From contig CM065885.1 of NCBI GenBank assembly GCA_033439255.1, positions 1,054,001 to 1,118,000 of the forward strand: 64,000 nt of DNA. The letters run 5' to 3'. Numbering within the stretch: position 1 is the stretch's first letter; every line of letters begins with the position of its first letter. Of the stretch, positions 1 through 10,700 are shown piece after piece. The stretch is from Hericium rajendrae (Eukaryota; Basidiomycota; Agaricomycetes; Russulales; Hericiaceae). A model generated the notes under the pieces. It searched no databases. It saw only the letters and a list, made by a program, of their open reading frames with translations, and had not been told where the DNA came from. The translations under genes and the position numbers were made by a program.

Positions 1-479
1 AGAGACTGCTCTCTTTGCACAAAATAATTCAGCTTGAACGGTTTATTTCGAAGAAAAGAGTGGTGAAATCTACTTAAGTATTGAGCGCCTCGCAACGCAA
101 CTTGAACCACTCGACTGTCAACAGAAGCTCCGAAGACCATCCGCGAGGTACCCGGCAAAAGCGTCCGCTCGGGTCTAGGCCTGAGTTCAAATATGACGTC
201 GGTAAACGAGGCATTGAGGGTCAGAAGAGCTGAACATGAACACCGTTACGGCGAAGTTATTGAGACCGGAGAGCTACCATACCCATAACCTTCACTCTGT
301 CTCGCGCCCCAGCTGAGTCTCGAGAGCGAACTCTTCGTTCTTGAACAATTGCCATATCCGTAAGTCCCGCTTTATCTCACCGCGAGCGCGCGCAACGAGC
401 GCGAGGTATCAGTACATGCTGTTCCCATGGACCCATAACCCCGCCCACGCCCGACACTGATGCGTTGCGCGCCAGCGCG
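1..479. other. no gene recognised
   Basis: No coding stretch or RNA gene is supported here. It probably holds the upstream region of the gene that starts at 480. Confidence 0.4.
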
Positions 480-998
480 ATGACATACCCCGTCGATTTC
501 TACGAGCCGCGCAACGGCATCCGACCAGGCATGGTCCCGCCGACCAGCATGGACTGGCGCTACCCCGACCCCGACAACCCGCTCATGGTGCACCTCGCCG
601 TGCACGCGTACCCCGTGCCCTCGCAGCCGCACCCGCGCGACCGCCTGTGGTCGCTCTTCTGGGAGCAGGGCTGGGCGCTCAGCGGCCGCACGCCCGTCAT
701 GATCGCGCGCTTCCTCGAGGCGCGCCGTGAGGACGGCATGGAGCACTACACGCACTGGGGCCCCGTCACGCGCGCCGCGCTGCACATGGAGGGCGCGCGC
801 GTCGTGCCGCTCGCCGTGCTTAGCCTCGCGCAGCGCAAGGGCATCGAGAAGCTCGCGGGCACGGTGAGGGTCATGAAGCCGAATGGGTGGTGGAACGGGC
901 AGAATTGGATCGTGGAGCTGTTGAACCGCGCGGTGGAGGAGGATATCATCACCCCGCAGCAGAGGGACGCCGCGCTGGTTGCGGCTGCTCAGCCTTGA
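480..998 (+). CDS. hypothetical protein, single exon
   Basis: An uninterrupted reading frame of 172 codons starts at the ATG at 480 (MTYPVDFYEP). The frame is open a little further upstream but only from a TTG, so the ATG is the better start. The DNA is very GC-rich and strongly codon-biased, which supports real coding. The protein looks soluble: no signal peptide or membrane segment is visible. It has a tryptophan-rich middle (RLWSLFWEQGW) and a conserved-looking C-terminal half with HWGPVTRAALHMEG and NGWWNGQNWIVELLNRAV. I do not recognise the family and assign no function. Its neighbours give no clue. Confidence 0.65.
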   Translation: MTYPVDFYEPRNGIRPGMVPPTSMDWRYPDPDNPLMVHLAVHAYPVPSQPHPRDRLWSLFWEQGWALSGRTPVMIARFLEARREDGMEHYTHWGPVTRAALHMEGARVVPLAVLSLAQRKGIEKLAGTVRVMKPNGWWNGQNWIVELLNRAVEEDIITPQQRDAALVAAAQP

Positions 999-999
999 G

Positions 1000-2172
1000 T
1001 GCGCCTGAGCTCCTCGTTGAACAGGTTGCCGCGCTAACAGTTTACTAGATATCCTGCCGCAGGTTGGCAGATACCAAAAGGCCGTTGGAATTCTCGTCTT
1101 CCCATGGCATCTCTTGGCTTGTTTTGTTCCTCTCTTGGGGTTGTTATACCTATGTTTTCTATGTTTTCTTGGAATATTTATTGGACATACGCCTTCGCTG
1201 CACAGGTGCGCCGTTCTCTGAGCTCTACATCGCCGAAGTGATGGCTAACGGCTAACCTATCGATTGCAGATCGCTTGTAACATACCTCTATGTTGTACGA
1301 TACCCTTCAAAATCGTGCTGGTATTCAACGAACACGCATAGTCGTTGATGGTATGATCCGAAACCTCATGGTGACAATGGTTCATACATTGATGTGTGAA
1401 TGTTGTCGTACCCGGTCTTTGGGTTACTATCGCGATGGGTGATATGTACTGCCCACGCGTCGACTCGCTTGGCGTCAATATTCGACAGGCGATGCCATTG
1501 CAGGCAGGCGCGAGGCGTTTCCACCACGACGTCCCCAATAGTTGCGGTGCTTCGTGTCTGGAAGACACGATGGGCGAGGGCGCCAGCGTGCGCGAGTACT
1601 GACGGATCGGTCGCAGGGGCAGTAAAGCAGGCATGGTGGATGTTGCCAGCGGGGAAGGCGGCCCTTCTGTAATGATCAAAGGCGAACGCCCTGTTCCGTT
1701 GCTCAGGCATTCTGTCGCTTATGATCAAAGGCGATCGCCCTGTTCCGTTGCTCAGGCATTCTGTCGCTTGATCCACACGTTGAGAAACAGACTCATTCTA
1801 CGAGTCCAATTTGAATATGCGCGACGGTACTCTTCTGTTGCTCAGGGCGTCAGGCGACAGCTGGTGTCTTATGAGTTTCGTTGCCAGCAGGATTCTCGGA
1901 GCGGCTCAGAACATCATCGTGAGGTTAGATGGCCTCTAAACGCAGGATGTTCACGCAATTGCTCAACGAGAACATCAGAAGGTGAGTGGTGTAATACTAG
2001 CCATAGATGGGAGCTAACAATAATACACAAAATACAAAGGACGGAGATACAGCCACGGAAAAACAATGTCACACTGCCTGAGAGACAGATGCTTCGTATA
2101 CAGATGCTTCACCTGATGCTTCAACTACGGAACCTGCGTAAGTAGACGGCTGGCGGACGGGCAGCTCCATCG
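1000..2172. other. intergenic, no gene recognised
   Basis: The short frames here have no recognisable sequence and no consistent splice sites. The only structure I see is the 49-bp direct repeat at 1672-1769. Confidence 0.5.
1672..1769. repeat. 49-bp tandem direct repeat, two copies
   Basis: Positions 1672-1720 and 1721-1769 are the same 49-bp unit with one visible mismatch (ggcgaacgcc versus ggcgatcgcc, the second a perfect 10-bp palindrome). A degenerate third piece (gttgctcagg..gtcaggcgac) follows near 1835-1860. Function unknown; it could be a minisatellite seed. Confidence 0.9.
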
Positions 2173-4136
2173 TCACTGAACCGCGTTCAACGTCACGGCG
2201 TCGTATTTTTGCGCCGAGGTCGTGCAACTGCTGTTTTCGCCGGGCCAGGAACGGCGAGATGCTGTTGATCCATGACGTGCTGTTTGTTCAGAAGTATCTC
2301 GGGCAGACAGAATACACCACAGGATCAACGGTAATACAATGAGTGACATCGCGCCGACGGGAATGCGCGTCCCGAGGCGTGCCTCCCAGAAGCAGAAGAC
2401 TAGGAATGCCACGAGGAATGCTATCATCCTGAACGCGGCATCAATATATAATTTACCAGGATGCAAGAAAACTCCGTACTCACGCCCACATAAGCAACGC
2501 GTACGGGAGGCCGTGGATTATTGCTAGAGGCTCCAACCCCATTGCTGATTGACTATGATTGTATAAGAATCGTGCCTGAACCATTTTCAGTTCTCTTGCG
2601 CATGCGCCGGAAAGATCATGCTCACTAGTTCTCCTGCCTCTACGCGGGTTCTGGTTCGGTTTTGGCGTATCAGCAGCAAGCCTATGATGATGGAGCCGAC
2701 GCTGCTCGCGACCGACAAATTGCTGGCAACTTGTGCTGGTGACATTGCCGCAGTCCCGTCTTGAGGAGTGACAGCTGGGATAGCAAGGAATGCCATGTTC
2801 GCAGTAAGTAAAATAATGGCCTGTGCCAATGTAAATAAAGATCGGCAGTTGATGACCCAACTTGGAGGAACCTACGTATTGTACGAACTCAGTCCATTCC
2901 TTTTGTAGCTTGGACACGAAGTCCTTGAGAACAGTAGGAATGAGTATGTAATCTGCCCATAGTTTTTCTATGTCATGCAGATGGGCTTCGGGAGACCAGA
3001 AAAGAAGAGGCGAGAGGAACTTTATGAGACCCGTGCGTCGATGTTCCGTCCTGTGTACGCTCTGGCCCAAACTGAATCGAACGCCCTTTTGCCCGTGATG
3101 ATTGACAAATCGCCAATAACCTAAGAGATTGCGTAAGAACTTATGTACGAGGGCATCAAGAAGGCAGCCATTTCACTGAAGAAGCTCATTATCTTTGCTG
3201 TTCGTCTCGAAAATGAGCGCTCCTTTATATCTGATTAGGCCTTCACTCACCAACGTTAACAATGGCATAGCCGCATGCGGGACCTTCAGCTGACATCACG
3301 GCGCAAAACTCAATTAGAATATTAACACTTTATCAGAGATGTTGAACTCACTGTGGCTCTTCTCCACCAGTGGAATCATTTGTAAAAGTTTATCCGTGTC
3401 GAAAAGCGCCATCGAGGAATTTGATGTCATACTATCTACGATACACTTGCATTAATTAATTGGCACTAGGTACATGCTAGATGATAAAGTCTTACCTATC
3501 GCGCTGTTTATCAGGATGCCTAACAATTCCTGGCACATGTCTTTTGGAAATTGCTGTGGCCCAATTGGAAAGTAATACCAATGTCTCCTTGCTCACGAAC
3601 AACATTAATTGGCGAGGCAGAAACATGACAATCACATTTACCAGTACTGCTGGTCGATGGCATGTTCTGAGAATTCTTCTTGTGAGGTGCTACGAGTACA
3701 GATTTCATACGTGACGACTCACTGACATGCGCCAATGACCTGACACCATTGACTTCGTATATCAGATGATTGCTTGGATAGTCTTCCAGCCAAAATACAC
3801 TTTGCGTGACATGATCCACATAATAGTAGCCCCAAAACACGACATCTTCATTTACTGAAATTTCAAGTACGAGATCGTGGTTTGGCGGAAGCACTGTATT
3901 ATGAGCTATGACGAGGTCATTCAGATGGGTCAAAAATTCTTCGGCTTCCTCGCGCAAAACGTCTGTATACATATAAACATCAGTGAAGATGCGCTAATCG
4001 AAATAATACCGTCAGAAATGGCAGGTTAAAGAAGGCGGAGAGGAAAGACGCACTCGCTGTGCATCAAAGAAGTAGAGGTGTCCTTCGGGATGCGTAACGG
4101 GAGTCCAACATCCGCAGTCATCATCACTGGAGCTTT
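2173..4136 (-). CDS. multi-exon fungal membrane protein (HPEG / four-TM family)
   Basis: Several minus-strand exons join into one protein of a type common in Agaricomycete genomes, of unknown function. In order: a WW-like start (CWTPVTHPEGHLYFFDAQR, about 4045-4107); a conserved segment with FWGYYYVDHVTQSVFWLEDYP; then FPKDMCQELLGILINSA; FVNHHGQKG; LFWSPEAHLHDIEKLWAD; and a hydrophobic C-terminus. Four membrane segments are visible (around TANMAFLAI, SVGSIIIGLLLIR, MIAFLVAFLVFCFW and LIVLPLILWCIL). Introns have clear GT/AG ends, for example the donor gtgagt at 3722-3717. The split TGG GC|G ATG keeps the last membrane exons in frame. The extreme N-terminus is uncertain: an in-frame stop lies just upstream of the first exon I can place, so another exon or a later start must exist. 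Confidence 0.7.
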
Positions 4137-4290
4137 TTTGATTTAGAAATTAGCGAAGGTTATCGTCCGAGCAAAAAAGAAGGCGTACTGGGGCCAAGCA
4201 GTCGTCAAGGCCGGTATTGTATTGACAGTATCTTCAATAGCTCTAGAGGCGGTTCTTAATTAGCAACGGTCACATATCATCGCACATAGT

Positions 4291-5289
4291 TTACATTTCG
4301 TAGTGACGTTCGTAACGCAGAAGGTGACAGGTAGCAATGGGCTTTCGAATACGACCTAGTGGAGGTTCTGGGAGAGAAATTTCCACTGAGCTACGCAAAG
4401 TAGAAGACGTCAGACAGTCTTCCAACTGAAAATCTGCGATGAACGACCTTCTGCTGTTGGTGACACGTGGTAGTTGGGGGCCGGTTTCCGGAGCCATTGT
4501 AGGCGACGACTCCTCAGAAGGCACTTGCAAATGTGCGTCGATAACACTGTGATCCGAATCGGGAGACTGCCTGCTGGATCTGGGGAATGCCTGGCTAGCT
4601 GGACGTGGGGAGGAGGCGGGACGAAAGCTGGCTCGGGAAGGAACCCTCGATGAGGCTCGAGACGGCGTCATAGAAGGTGCTTCGGAGAACCTAGGTGAAG
4701 ATGACGACGGAAGAGGTTCATCGCCCATGAAGAATTTATGTGGAACTCTCGACGAGATCCTAGACGGCCACCTCGAGAGCCCACGCGGTTTCTGCTTTAC
4801 GTTCGCCTGAATGATCGACAGTCGGTGGCTTGCCAGGCTCAACTTGTCCATGCTTTGTGCCGCGCTGTTCGTAGCGCGGATCCCGAGGTGTGATATTGGT
4901 GCAGGAAAAGAGACATGAGGATCCGACATGACGATGTGTGAGGTGGGAGAGATACATGACGCTGGACGCGGGGTAAAGAATACCGGAGGCCGCGATGTCG
5001 AAGGAAGATTAGGATGGCTGGCGAACACCGCAGACTGCGGTGCATAGCTGGGAAAGATAGAGGCATCTTGTTCTCCTTCAGCCGCAGACAAGGACGTCAC
5101 TGACCGACCATCGTCGGTACCCTGAGTTTCAGTCTGCTCACGGCCTACGGTCAAGTGCCTCAGAAACGAGTGACGCCGCACTAGCGCCCAAAGCGCCGAC
5201 CATATCCGATAAGCCTTGCGAACAAACCAATTTTTGGTGGATAGGAACTTGTGGATGAGCCTGAGAGAAAAGCGGATGAGAGAATGCAT
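4291..5289 (-). CDS. hypothetical Ser/Arg/Pro-rich protein
   Basis: This is a single open frame of 332 codons starting with ATG at 5289. The N-terminal 40 residues are basic and amphipathic or hydrophobic (LIRFSLRLIHKFLSTKNWF), which could be a membrane-associated helix. The middle is low-complexity and disordered, with repeated S-R-x-P/A-S-R units (about residues 205-235). The C-terminus is compact and ends PIATCHLLRYERHYEM. I know no domain that fits. The serine-arginine-proline repeats suggest phosphorylation, but that is inference. It is convergent with nothing and lies upstream of the HPEG-type gene on the same strand. Confidence 0.55.
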   Translation of the reverse strand: MHSLIRFSLRLIHKFLSTKNWFVRKAYRIWSALWALVRRHSFLRHLTVGREQTETQGTDDGRSVTSLSAAEGEQDASIFPSYAPQSAVFASHPNLPSTSRPPVFFTPRPASCISPTSHIVMSDPHVSFPAPISHLGIRATNSAAQSMDKLSLASHRLSIIQANVKQKPRGLSRWPSRISSRVPHKFFMGDEPLPSSSSPRFSEAPSMTPSRASSRVPSRASFRPASSPRPASQAFPRSSRQSPDSDHSVIDAHLQVPSEESSPTMAPETGPQLPRVTNSRRSFIADFQLEDCLTSSTLRSSVEISLPEPPLGRIRKPIATCHLLRYERHYEM

Positions 5290-5943
5290 AGGGAATGCGT
5301 AGAGAGGGGGACTTAGGCTGTGGGTACCTCACGACGAACCCAGGGAAAGCGTACAGCATATGGCATCCTTATAATTCCAGAGCGGAGAGTCGCCTCGTGT
5401 TTGGGCTATAGAGTACGATCAGATAAGCCGAACCATGACGAGCGCTACTCAAAGAAGCTGTAGATACCTTAGCGTCACTGGTCCAAACAATAGGGGATGC
5501 CTCGTTCGGCTATCTATATGAACCTAATACCCAGTGGTCAGCTTGTGAATCAACAGTAGACGTAGTTCGAAGGCGAGGCATCGTTGTACCCATTCTAGAT
5601 TTCGTACCCAAGCATCGGAAGAAGCGTTACGCGCAGGAGCTTCCCAGTCTTCAATAAGGGAAATCCCCTGCGTACCTGGTGATTTATAAGTTTGTCTTCC
5701 TCTGCTAGCTTTCGAACCTCGGTTTCTGCCCGGAGCCTCTGTCTCCAGAATGGAAACGTCTCGTATCATCTCAAACAGGCGGATCCAGAGGCGTACTCTA
5801 ACAAGGACATTTGTACATGGGATGAGCGCTGAGCGCTGGTTCCAAGCCGGTCCGCGCTTAGACTGTATATCCTATCCGGCGCAGAATCAGTAAAAGAATG
5901 ATGAGCTGCAGGCGGAGTGGCAGTACCTGTGATGATTGCGCAA
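5290..5943. other. intergenic, no gene recognised
   Basis: Only short, unrelated frames occur. This is the flank of the retroelement that begins near 5944. Confidence 0.4.
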
Positions 5944-6344
5944 GACTCGGTCTATGGACTGCGCGCTCCTGGTAGACAGTTACTCAGAGAGAGGGCAGAG
6001 GAGTCAAGCACAAACAAACAAGATGATCATAGACGATCCGCGATAACTAGCGCGTTGAGAAGTAGTACGAGCAGATTTGCGACAGCAAAGAAGAGAGGAC
6101 AAAACACGACAGGGTAATGACGAAGACGTAAAGGAGCGACGAAGAATAAGCAGTACGCTAGACGACGAGGACAGAAAACAAAGACAACAACGCAAGGAAT
6201 GGGCGAAAGCCCGCGGGCTTCCCGACCCGAAACGCCGACTCAAAACCAACAGGGCATCAGACAGGAAGCGAAACCCATCTGGTTAGGAGATCGACGACGC
6301 ATGAGCCATGGCTGCGGGCCCTGTAATTAGGAGGCGGCCTTACC

Positions 6345-7732
6345 TCAGTTGACCGAAGGAATGGTGTATTGGAGGAAATGGGTATGTAACTCGGGGTGGG
6401 GCTGCATGTGAGGAGCGAGGATCTGAGCATGTTGTCGCAGGTAGATGTGAAAAGCGTCACTAGCCCAGCGTCCCTTCGCCTTGACCGCCTCAAAGGGGAC
6501 ACCACGTAGGAGATATTCAAGTGTGCCGCCGATGCGGAAGCCATGCCCATAGATGGGCTGGGAGCCCGGGCCATGTAGAAGGGCATTGACACGTTGAAGG
6601 AAGCATGAGCGGCTGAGGGGACGGCGCTGCCCCTTGATGTGATGGGTGAAGAGATGCTCGTTGGCGCGGGGTGCGTTGACCGAGAGGTGGTGAAGCAAGG
6701 CATCTTCGGGGTCGGCGCCATTCACCTGCCGTGCCCAATAGATGTCTTCACCGTCGGCCGCAGTTTTGGTGGTGGGAATGTTGAGAACGGTGACGGCAAG
6801 GCCGTTGCGGTCTTGGCCGGGTCTCAGACACGAGGTTGTGATGTGCTTGGAAGCGTCGAAGCTCTGGAGCGTCCGGGTGGTTACTTCCCCGAGCCGGGCG
6901 ACGCCATAGAAGGCGACGGCGGCACAGGCCCAGACCGCGGCGTCTAAGGAGATGGAGATGTCGAGGCCCGAGCGTAGTGAGATGAGGTCTGAGACGAGGA
7001 CAGGCGAACGGGCTTTACGTTTCGAAAAGGTGGGTGCGAGGGGCCCGGCGCTGCGGAGAAGCATGGAAATGTCTTCCTCACCGCCGGACCAGGCGAGGCG
7101 GTGGATGACATGCCAGGCGTGGACCCCGGCAAGATAATTTTTCAGGGTTGTCTGCGCATAAGAACCTGGAATGTATGTCAGTGGGAGGGGATTAGGGAGC
7201 AGCCTTCGCAGTGTTGGTGCATACCGGCCAGGGACGCAACAAAGGATGCGAGCAGCTCACGGCTGGCAGGAGCGCGTTGCGCGTCAGGGATGCCGCGACG
7301 GTCGCAAAATACATGGAATACGAGTAGTCCGGCACCGTAAACTTCCATGGTTGATGCGCGAAGGCCGTGTTTGAGGACACTGTCAATACGGTGCTGGTCA
7401 TCGGCCGTGAGGGGCCACGGCAGGGCAGGCAGGTTTGCTGGGCGCCAAAGCGAGAAGCGTTGGGATGCGGGGCAGTGGGGGCGCAAGGGGGATGGCAAGG
7501 GGGCCAAATCAGGTGAGTATGGTTTGGGCGGGCCAAAGGCAGCATCGGGTGGAAGAAGAGCATCAAAGTGGGCATGGTTTGTCGCAGGTGCAGGAGGCGG
7601 CAGCGAATTGGGGCTGGGGTGGTACAGGATGGTGTTCGCGCCAGGTGTAAGGCCCAGAGCGGGATCTGCAGCATGATTCTGCGCGATGTTAAATGAGATG
7701 CGTGGAGCGTGCGGCCTTGAGTTCGAAGGCAT
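6345..7732 (-). CDS. tyrosine recombinase of the retrotransposon
   Basis: This gene encodes the DNA-cutting and rejoining enzyme that inserts the element. The frame is +1 relative to RT-RNase H. An ATG at 7732 lies inside the end of the RNase H frame (44-nt overlap), so coupled translation is possible. One intron (7224-7166, donor gtatgc, acceptor attccag) joins FVASLAG to SYAQTTLKNYLAGVHAWH. That gives the SAM-like N-terminal DNA-binding domain (STMEVYGAGLLVFHVFC...). The catalytic domain shows the expected Arg in VARLGEVT, the H-x-x-R pair in GHGFRIGG, a Trp in KGRWASDAF and the nucleophile Tyr in FHIYLR. All four R-H-R-Y positions are present, so it should be active. It ends at 6345. Confidence 0.8.
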
Positions 7733-10700
7733 GGGCGGGGCTGTCATAGTCGATGATGAGAGATCGGAGCTCATCGGGGATGGGGATGGCTGCGGTAAGA
7801 AGGCGGGCCGACGGGTAACGGCCGCGGGAGGGCGCATCGGCGGGATTGGAGGCGCTGCGAACGTATCTGGAGATGATACAAAGGTTCGCGGCCGCCAGGA
7901 TGGCGTGGGTACGCTTGAACACGGTGTTGATTTCGTGGTTGCGGCTCCGACCGTTCCACCAGCCTTCAACGACGCCCTTGTTGTCGCCGTATACCACGGC
8001 ATAGCAAGGGGCGGAATGGTCGTTAGAGGGGCGGGAAGCGATGATGGTGCGTACCAGGAATTCAAAACCGATGGCTTCGGCCCACCCGATGTCGCGGTGG
8101 TTGCGGTCTCGGTTCCAGTTGGGAAGGAGGCGCCAGGCCCGCCAGTTGTCGCCAATCGTGATGGCGATGCCGATACCGGAGCTGGCGTCAGAGAAGGCAT
8201 TGAGCTCGAGGACGACGGCAGGTTCAGCGATGGAGCGGAAGAGCTGAGGGCGACGCAAAGTCGTCGTCCACCAAGCCAGGTCAGCAGAGGTGTGGCACGG
8301 GGGGTGACGGCGTAAAAAGGGGGTGTCAGCAAAGATGCCGAGCATCTTTTCAAGGGAAGTGAGGTACGCGCGGCCCGATGGGACCACGAGGGAGCAATGG
8401 AGGAGCTTGCCATACAGCTTCTGTGCCTTGTGAAGGTCGTGCACCTCAGACTTCTGCCACTCTGCAATAGCGGCCAGGTACTTAGTTTTTTTCGCGGCCG
8501 GAATGGCAACTGTCTTATGTAACAGGTTCCAGACAAAGCCGGTGAATGGGAATTCATTGCGGAAGGGGAGATCCTTCTCGAGTTGCCAAGGAATGCCGAG
8601 GATCTCGGAGATGCGGTTGACGTCGTCGAGATTACACGAAAAACGGGCGTCTTCCGGGGATCTGGGGGAGGAAGAAGAGAGGTCGATGATCGGGAAGACC
8701 ATGTCCTCGTCGAACTCTTCGATTTGGTCACTGGGCAGGATGTGGCCGCCATACCAGAGACGACCCCCGGATTGATGGGGACCACCATGTGCGACGACGC
8801 GAGCACGCTGGTCGGAGCGCAACATATTGTAGCGGTTGATGTGTTCATGTAGGATGCGTATAAAGGCATGGTCATCGACCCATTTTGATATGGGCCCAAT
8901 GCCCTGGTGACGAATGATGTCAGTGGCTGCATCTTGGAGTATACCATAGATCCCGCAATTCGGTTTGCCGCCAAAGCTGGCGTTAGTATCCAAGGCGAAA
9001 CGGCCATCATTCGACAGATGCACGACGGCACCGGGCCATTGGGAGGGGTGCAGGGGGACGGTGCGGTATGCTTCGGCGACATCTCGAATAGCGCACTCTG
9101 ATCCCGGTGGAAGATGGGCGACGAGCGTGGAGAAGGCGGCAAACGTGGCCCACGTGCATGGGAAATCGTCGGAATCGATGGCATGGTTAATGGAAGCATA
9201 AGAAGCTGACGGGGAGTGCAGGAAGGAGAAGTTCTGAATGAGGCAAAATTTGTTTGGGTTATTTGCTTTGGGAACGATAGATAAAGGGGAACTTTGGAAT
9301 GGGCCAATGAGCTCGGAAAGTTCGGTACGTGAGAAAGGGCCGATGTAGCGGCCAGTAAGGAATTCGTGCGAGACAATACGGTGAAATTCAGCAGCATGTG
9401 TAAGGATAGTGGGACTATTAAGGGGGGCTTGGGTATTGTAGATGAGGGGGAAACCAACGCGAAAACCGTGACAGAGGCCATCATAAATATCCGGGAATTT
9501 GGTGAGCAGGTGCGCGTTCGTGAGACAACGCAACCACGCAGCTGCATGGTAGGGTGTGCACGGCTCAACCGCTCTGCGCGAGACGGCAAGTGTTCGCGCC
9601 GTGATCCCGTCCTCCACAGCCGGAGCATTCGTGGCGCTCGGGGTGGGAGCTGGACGGGCAGCCTTGAGGCCGTTGCCATTCGATGCAGATCGGCACGTTG
9701 TTGGGGTTGAAGATGCGGCCCGTGGAGTTGCGACGGCAGCGTGCCGGGCTGCCTTTCCAGAGCTTGGGGGATTGGCATTTGGCGACCTCGTGGCTGTGGC
9801 GGCCGAGGCATATGGCGCAGACAGCCAGGGGACCGGTGGGACCTGCGCCGGAGCCAAAAACCTGGCGATGGGAGTCTGGCCTGCGGGGTGGGCGGGGAAG
9901 GTCGTGGCGGTGACGCGTCGGGGAAGCGGATCGTGGGCGGTTGCGGCTCGCAGAGGGGCGCGAGTCGCGGTGGGTACGAGGCTCTTGGTGTGTATTTCCA
10001 CCACGGCGGGGGTGGCGTCCACTGCTAAAGGAGTTGGCGAAAGACGGCTGATTCTGGAAGGATAAGTTGTGAGTGTACGAGAGACGGGTGACGCAGGGGA
10101 CGCAGATGGAGGCGAAGACGCGGGTGACGTAAAGTAGATGCCGAAAGAAAGGGGAGGGGAGATGTAGGGTGACGCGGGAGGACACGAGAACGCGGGTATG
10201 CAGGGCATAGGCGGGTGTGGGGTGACGCGATGCCGACGGCAAGTGGGAAGTATTAGAAAAATGCGCGGTGCGGCGGTATGACGCATGAGAGGCGTGACGC
10301 GAGGACGGGTGACGCGGGGAGAGAAAAAACGCAATAGCGTGACACGGGGTGGAGTGACGCAGGGTGACGCGAGGAAGGAGACGATTAAGAAATGGGACGT
10401 ACGAGGTGTTGTGGGGGGAAGGAAAGGGTTGTCAGTGGATAAGGAAAAGGAAGGGAAAGGGAAGGGACAAACCTCGATAATCCGCGTGTCTGAGGATCGT
10501 CTGTAAGCGGCGCTGATGAGTTCGAGGCGGGTTTCGTTGATGTTCTCGAGGTTGAAACCCTCGGGGGTTCCCAAGCCATCATGCCATTGTTTTCTGACTT
10601 CAGCTTGATAGAGAATGATGTCTTTGGCTCCAGACGCGCCCTCTCGGAGGCGCGGGTGGTTGATGAGGAGGAAGAAAAAATGGCCTAGGGATTCGATGTG

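Noticed and set aside
6077-6286. Plus-strand frame rich in Arg/Lys/Asp/Glu downstream of the recombinase
   Set aside because: Low-complexity composition with no family resemblance; lies in the untranslated end of the retroelement.
7686-8315. A 209-codon plus-strand open frame
   Set aside because: It is antisense to the RNase H region of the retroelement; no protein-like pattern.
7178-9811. An 877-codon open frame overlapping the reverse transcriptase gene on the same strand
   Set aside because: Only its last ~185 codons look like protein (the recombinase N-terminus). The rest is a shadow of the RT frame produced by GC-rich codon bias.
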